A stretch of DNA of 64,000 bases from Moellerella wisconsensis ATCC 35017 (GTDB taxonomy: Bacteria; Pseudomonadota; Gammaproteobacteria; Enterobacterales; Enterobacteriaceae), in assembly GCF_001294465.1 (NCBI RefSeq), contig NZ_LGAA01000027.1:31292-95291 (forward strand), given 5' to 3'. Both the position numbers and the translations under genes were made by a program. Below, in pieces: positions 58,890-64,000 of this stretch (position 1 is its first letter; the number at the start of each line of letters is the position of its first letter). Below the pieces are notes generated by a model. The model did no database searches. It was not told where the DNA came from and saw only the letters and a list, made by a program, of their open reading frames with translations.

Positions 58890-60124
58890 AAATAAAAGAT
58901 TAACCTGCCACATGTTACGATATTTTAATAAAGAAAATGATAGAATAAAGAACAAAGAATAAACTGTCAGTAATAACTTTTCTATAGCGTAATATATGTT
59001 CATAATTTCCAGTTTGTCACCCTATAAACATATTAGTTAGCATTAATCCTAATGGTTTAGATAAACATAAATAGTCAATAAAATATATACTAAATTCATT
59101 TATTCTCGATTTATCCGCAGGCATATTGCCACGTAAAATCTAACTTAATGACCTACTTCATTAATAAGATTAGTTAATAAACTGTACAATAAAAAATTTA
59201 ACTTTTTCAGTAATATGGAGCTCCCCCCACAAGCACAAGTCACATTTACATCCAAAGCACATTTCATTACCTGACGAACAATACCTGTAATATCTACATA
59301 CCAAATATCGGCTTATAAATATATTGCGATAAATTACCGACCGTAGTAACGATAAATATAGCACTACGTATCACTGATACTATAAATCGATTTAGGATTA
59401 TTAATAACTCTCGACAACAAATAAATAGCTTATCTATTAAATCAATAAGTTAAACAATTGAAAGTTTGTATAAATTAGTATTACTTTGAATGTGTAACAA
59501 TGGAAATAAAATTAATTATTTAACTTTATAAAGAAACATAAAAAACATCAATAATATTTATACTCTATATTAATAATTTATTTATTGATTATATATCGTC
59601 AATTAAACAACAGTCACCGAGTGAAAATACTGGAGTGATTTATTATACTATTCAGTATAAATAATTATCTGTAACTTAATTATATTACACTATTTTAAAA
59701 ATCACATGAAAAATGAATAATAAATTAAATATACAACATTGAAATTTAAAAACTTAAAGTGATTAATTATATTGAAGTAGTTAATATTTAATATTATTCA
59801 ACTATAAAACAAAAAAGAATAAAAAATAAAAACACATTAAATATATGCACTTACAAGTTAATGTTAATTGAATAAATATATTTAATGATAAATACTGGAC
59901 AAATGAAAAAGTATACATAATGATTAAACCATTAAATATACTTCAAAGTTTCACTTCGAATGTTAGTTATCCTAATGAATATTTAATGATACCAAATAAA
60001 AAGTAATAAATAAGACTACGCTATTATTTCAATAAAGAGCATATAGATGTTGCAGTATTAATGCATAGTCACAGCAATATTTAGTTAAACAAAATCATTT
60101 TTAAATTAAATCAAAGGAAATAAA
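58890..60124. other. long AT-rich non-coding region
   Basis: About 1.2 kb. Two minus-strand frames of 64 codons (58809-59003 and 59170-59364) have no ribosome site or family and are probably chance. It contains the promoter of the methyltransferase operon, whose ribosome site (AAAGGAAAT) is at 60113-60121. Confidence 0.45.
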
Positions 60125-61156
60125 ATGAACTTAGCTAAGCATCAACCTACTATTTCAGAAAATGAAATAGCCGCCTTACATTTACTTGAACAAACCTTAG
60201 GATATTCATATCAGGCTGCTTTAAGGGCTGCAACTCTATTAGGTGTTGCAGATCATTTAATTGATGGTCCTAAAACAACAGAAGAATTAGCGAAACTAGT
60301 TGAAGCTGAAAAAAATAAATTACATCGTATTTTAAGATTATTAGCTACAAGAAATATATTCCAAGAGCAAGATAATGGAAAATTCGCCTTAACACCTGCA
60401 GCCCAATACTTATGTGTAAATCAGCCAAATTCATTAAAAAGTGCAGTATTAATGCTCACAGATGAAACATGTTGGCGGCCATTAGGTTCGGTGGTTGAAA
60501 GTGTTAAAGGAAATCCAGCATTCAAACATCTTTATGGCCAAGCTTTCTTTGATTATTGGGCACAAAAACAAGATGCTAATCATGATTTTCATGTCGGTAT
60601 GTCATCAATGTCTGCGGTAGAAAACTTATTCTTGGCTCGAAACTATAACTTCCCCGAAGGTGCTACCATCGTTGATATTGCTGGCGGATTTGGTGGATTA
60701 CTACTCAGTGTTTTACTGGCCAATCCTAAAACACAAGGGATTTTATTTGATAGAGAATATGTAATTTCTCGCCACAGATTAGGTGAATTGAATGATGATT
60801 CACGCTGGGATATTACCACCGGTAATTTTTTTGAATCCTGCCCTATAGCTGATATTTACATGCTGAAATATATTACTCATGACTGGCCAGATGAACAAGC
60901 TTCCACGATATTACGTAATTGTCGGGAATCAATGCTACCCGGTGGACGAATTTTAATTATGGATACAGTAATTCCACAAAATAATATTCCGCATACGGGA
61001 AAAGAGTTAGATATTCTTTGTATGGCTATTTATGAAGGTGGATATGAGCGTACAGAACAAGAATTCCATCAATTAGTTAAAACGGCCGGATTAAAAATCA
61101 ATCAAATTATCAATACAGGTAGCTATATTTCTATTATTGAAGCGATTGCCGCTTAA
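60125..61156 (+). CDS. COMT-type SAM-dependent O-methyltransferase
   Basis: 343 aa. N-terminal dimerisation winged helix (AALRAATLLGVADHL, about residues 31-45; LHRILRLLATRNIF), then the SAM domain with motif I VDIAGGFGG (183-191) and the catalytic-type HDWPDEQ (252-258) followed by ILRNCRESMLPGGRILIMD. The HDW histidine is the base used for O-methylation in plant COMT and related bacterial enzymes (PhzM and MmcR belong to the same superfamily). The substrate is unknown. The stop is 33 bp before the oxidoreductase start, so the two form an operon. No signal peptide. Confidence 0.88.
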   Translation: MNLAKHQPTISENEIAALHLLEQTLGYSYQAALRAATLLGVADHLIDGPKTTEELAKLVEAEKNKLHRILRLLATRNIFQEQDNGKFALTPAAQYLCVNQPNSLKSAVLMLTDETCWRPLGSVVESVKGNPAFKHLYGQAFFDYWAQKQDANHDFHVGMSSMSAVENLFLARNYNFPEGATIVDIAGGFGGLLLSVLLANPKTQGILFDREYVISRHRLGELNDDSRWDITTGNFFESCPIADIYMLKYITHDWPDEQASTILRNCRESMLPGGRILIMDTVIPQNNIPHTGKELDILCMAIYEGGYERTEQEFHQLVKTAGLKINQIINTGSYISIIEAIAA

Positions 61157-61189
61157 ATAACCCACTTTATTTCTCTAGGGGATATTTTA

Positions 61190-62659
61190 ATGAATATTAA
61201 ACGAAAACAACTAGCTATTATTGGAGGTGGCGCCGCAGGGGTGGCATCTTTTATCGCGGCAGTCCGGAATCACGTCGCTGATACTATTTATATTATCGAT
61301 CCAAAACCTATCGGCCCAGGTATTGTATTTTCCACACAAGATAATGATTTAATTTGCAATACATCCATAGATACCATGTCTGTAATTATTGATGAACCTT
61401 TAGATTTTTTAGATTATTTACTTGAGCAAGGATACGATGTTGAAGCAGCTACATTTGTTCCCAGAAAATGGATGGGTAGATATTTAAGTAATCGTTTTGA
61501 TAAATATTGTGCTATTGCATCCCAATCAAAGATTAATATTGTACATCTTCCTTATTTAGTTCATTCGTTAAAAATTGAAGGTAATGGACTTTATTCATTA
61601 AAATATTCAGATGATCAGCAAGAAAAATCCCCATTAATTACAGATGTTATTTTTTGTACTGGATTTGGTAATGTGCGTATTCCTGATAAATTAAATTCTC
61701 ATCAAGAACATCCTACATTTATAAAATCGCCTTATCCCGAAGCGGATATGCTTAAGAAAATTCAATCTAAATCACGGGTATTAATTATTGGCAGTAAACT
61801 TTCAGCAATAGATGCCGCACTGCTTCTATGTCGTGAAGGCCATCATGTCACCATGATATCCCCTTCTGGGCAGATCCCAGCGGTAAGAACCCAGTTTATT
61901 CGTATGACTAAAAGCGTATTTAACAAACAAGATATTGCGTCAATAGGATCATTATGGAATAAACAAGCATCAAAATATAATAATCAATGTTTAAATTATA
62001 AGTATTTAAGATATTTTATTAAAACTCTTCACACACATACTAAAGTGCCCTGCCATTCTCAATTTTCATCCGCAAATGATGTTTATCATCGATTATCTGA
62101 AGAAATAGAGATTGCAGAAAAAGCCTCTTGTGAATGGCAAGATTTAGCCTCTAACTTTATAGTTTCTATGAATGAATTATATTTAACCGAGGATGCTTAT
62201 TTTCAAGGCGCGTTCCATCCTGATTTTGCAAAAACACTTGAACGTTATATTACCGCTATCGCCTTACCTAATGCGAAAAAGCTCTTACATTATATTAATA
62301 TAGGCTCACTTATCGTACAACCCGGTGAAATACAAAACATATCGACAGAAAAACATCATAACTCATGGTTAATTGATTGGGGAGTCGGTGAATATCATTT
62401 TGAAGCTGTGATTAATGCAACAGGTTATTATGCGCCCTACTTCTTTGTCAATTCGCAGGGCAATCTTGAAATAGATCGTCAATGTACTCATATGGATGAT
62501 TCTATTTCAATTTTATCATCTATGGCAGCAAAAATTGAACAGCAAGAAAATATTTGGTTTGTAGGAATGCCTGCACATATAAGACTATGGACACCTAATG
62601 CAATGATTGCCGTTACCACATTGGCTAATCGGCTAATCGAAAATATATCAAATCAATAA
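61190..62659 (+). CDS. FAD/NAD(P)-binding oxidoreductase (NAD_binding_9, YdhS-like)
   Basis: 489 aa. FAD dinucleotide motif AIIGGGAAGVASFIAAV (about residues 10-26) and a second nucleotide motif VLIIGSKLSAIDAALLL (197-213); IFCTGFGN and VINATGYYAPYF are the typical ATG-type strands. The arrangement resembles YdhS-like proteins and flavin monooxygenase-type enzymes. No substrate-specific feature was recognised. It shares an operon with the methyltransferase; a tailoring role on an aromatic or other small molecule is an inference. AGGGGAT lies before the ATG. Confidence 0.8.
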   Translation: MNIKRKQLAIIGGGAAGVASFIAAVRNHVADTIYIIDPKPIGPGIVFSTQDNDLICNTSIDTMSVIIDEPLDFLDYLLEQGYDVEAATFVPRKWMGRYLSNRFDKYCAIASQSKINIVHLPYLVHSLKIEGNGLYSLKYSDDQQEKSPLITDVIFCTGFGNVRIPDKLNSHQEHPTFIKSPYPEADMLKKIQSKSRVLIIGSKLSAIDAALLLCREGHHVTMISPSGQIPAVRTQFIRMTKSVFNKQDIASIGSLWNKQASKYNNQCLNYKYLRYFIKTLHTHTKVPCHSQFSSANDVYHRLSEEIEIAEKASCEWQDLASNFIVSMNELYLTEDAYFQGAFHPDFAKTLERYITAIALPNAKKLLHYINIGSLIVQPGEIQNISTEKHHNSWLIDWGVGEYHFEAVINATGYYAPYFFVNSQGNLEIDRQCTHMDDSISILSSMAAKIEQQENIWFVGMPAHIRLWTPNAMIAVTTLANRLIENISNQ

Positions 62660-64000
62660 ATTAAGCCGCAATACGACATTTAATTAAAGAATGTAGGTTG
62701 ATACTTCTAATATCTATCTTGTGCGGTAATATTACTCATATTAGAATCTATAATAATACATTGAACTCTGTGCTCTTCTAGAAGATACAATAAAATCCAA
62801 TAAACCACCCAACAAAAAGCTCAATAAATTCAATATGTTAAGATAAATAAATTTTAATATATAACCAAAATTTAGACGACTAGCTCCCTTATGTCGTCTA
62901 AATAATTCAAGTTATAGCTAGACGACAAATGAATCTATTTCTTGTGAAAGTTTGGAAGTATATAAAAGTACGTGACTAATACGAATAAATATAATCAACT
63001 TTATTTTTACAAAAAAAGCGGCAACACAAAGTGTTACGAGCATAGAATGAACAAGTATCATGTATCTAATAGTTAAGAAACATTTGCTGAAAGTTCAGAT
63101 TATAAAGTTTTTGCTAATAAGCTAAAGCGTCATACGTTGATGATATTAATGTTGTAGATCTTATCCCGTTTAAAATAATTATATTACGTCATTTTGAATG
63201 AATAGTTTCCGACTAGATTAATTATCGTACCACTTATATAGTTTTAGCCCCATCAGTGGCTAGGAAAATATTTACAGGAGGGATGATCTGTATAAATAAG
63301 CTATTCTGTACAAGTGAAATTTTTGTTTTACCGATTTCCATTATAGGTATTCAGCTCCACAGGTTGTTTTTTCTAACAGGATTAATCTAATAGAATACTA
63401 AAGTAGTTAAAATTGCAGTATTTTCTCAAGAAGCATGATAAGTAATATCTCCAGCTTTAGAAACGATTCTATTCGGCTTGTTGTGAATCAGTAGCTTTCG
63501 GGGAATATAGATGATTTTTTCTATAAATAATCAGTCAACTAAACGGTGAGCGATCATAACCTGATAAAATTATACATTATTTCTTAATCTACTAAGGCTA
63601 CTGCCGTGATTATTTACGGAGCAAAGCGGATTTAGATTAAATATACTTGCAGCTCTATTGATAAATTATACATATCAAAATAATTCCATTATAGACATTA
63701 GTATCCAACTATGAATGTGTAAAAAATTTTAGTGTAGATTAAAGAGGACCCCTAGCTCACTAATCTAAAGATAAATATGGCTATAAATTGTACTATTAAG
63801 CTGAATAATCACCTTTGATTCATGATCAAGCTTTACTAGGCGAGGCTCAAAGTAAACAATCATTTTTTCATCCATTTCAGAGCAACACTCCGCGCTAATA
63901 GTCGAGTATTTAAACATTCTTATAATACCTTGGCCATATAATTTAGTACTGATTGATCTACACTAAACTCAGCCATCAAAACATAACGATCGTATTAGAC
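62660..64000. other. right-end region without recognised genes
   Basis: About 1.34 kb of AT-rich sequence. A perfect 10-bp hairpin TTTAGACGAC / GTCGTCTAAA lies at 62871-62902, and TAGACGAC occurs again just after it. A minus-strand frame of 50 codons (63765-63917, starting MFKYSTISAECCSEMDEKM) is uninterrupted but unrecognised. The rest looks like decayed sequence. Confidence 0.4.

Noticed and set aside
58809..59003. Minus-strand frame of 64 codons after the ZevAB-like operon
   Set aside because: It covers the terminator hairpin and has no ribosome site or recognisable domain.
59170..59364. Minus-strand frame with a CFGCKCDLC motif
   Set aside because: Tempting cysteine motif, but the rest is low-complexity, there is no ribosome site and no family is recognised.
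1..64000. CRISPR arrays, rRNA genes, toxin-antitoxin pairs, restriction or phage-defence genes
   Set aside because: Looked for regularly spaced repeats, rRNA segments and known defence domains and saw none. The tRNA-Phe island holds fimbrial genes and IS debris rather than a defence cassette.

Overview
The window is a low-GC chromosome segment of an enterobacterium. Gene content (proB-crl-frsA-gpt-pepD, dinB, the Na+-NQR operon, gmhA, fadE, lysA/lysR, the rsmE-gshB-yqgE-ruvX-yggS-proC-yggT-rdgB-hemW run and trmB/yggL | mutY-yggX-mltC | tRNA-Phe) matches Enterobacterales. The AT-richness and protein sequences suggest the Morganellaceae (Proteus/Providencia/Moellerella/Arsenophonus neighbourhood); the species cannot be fixed from sequence alone.

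Positions 1-42.8 kb are core genome: dense, with short spacers and clear hairpin terminators. The left part holds proline synthesis (proB, cut by the window edge), the sigma-S partner crl, purine salvage (gpt), peptidase D, an SOS polymerase with a LexA box, and a complete Na+-translocating NADH:quinone reductase set (nqrA-F plus the flavin transferase apbE and the maturation factor nqrM). These are followed by cell-envelope genes (dpaA, gmhA), fatty-acid oxidation (fadE behind a FadR-like site) and lysine synthesis with its activator. A small less conserved patch at 24.4-28.1 kb carries a LysR regulator, a secreted metallo-beta-lactamase-fold protein, a DsbA-like protein and an orphan prepilin peptidase. 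Core housekeeping genes then run to mltC and a tRNA-Phe gene at 42980-43055.

From the tRNA-Phe gene onward the character changes: coding density drops and broken transposases accumulate. The tRNA 3' end recurs at 52306 (22 bp, one base missing) and at 54324 (about 101 bp, including the tRNA terminator). A decayed P4-type integrase starts about 155 bp after the first recurrence. I read this as serial insertion of genomic islands at tRNA-Phe. The island nearest the tRNA carries a six-gene chaperone-usher fimbrial operon whose four subunit-like proteins look like the DUF1120 type. Fragments of IS3-, IS5- and IS21-family transposases fill the gaps.

Beyond the last repeat lie a YcdZ-like membrane protein, a two-gene metal-transport system resembling ZevAB with a Zur-like operator in front, and a two-gene cassette (COMT-type methyltransferase plus FAD/NAD(P)-binding oxidoreductase) that looks like a small-molecule tailoring unit. 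The last 1.3 kb holds no recognisable gene.
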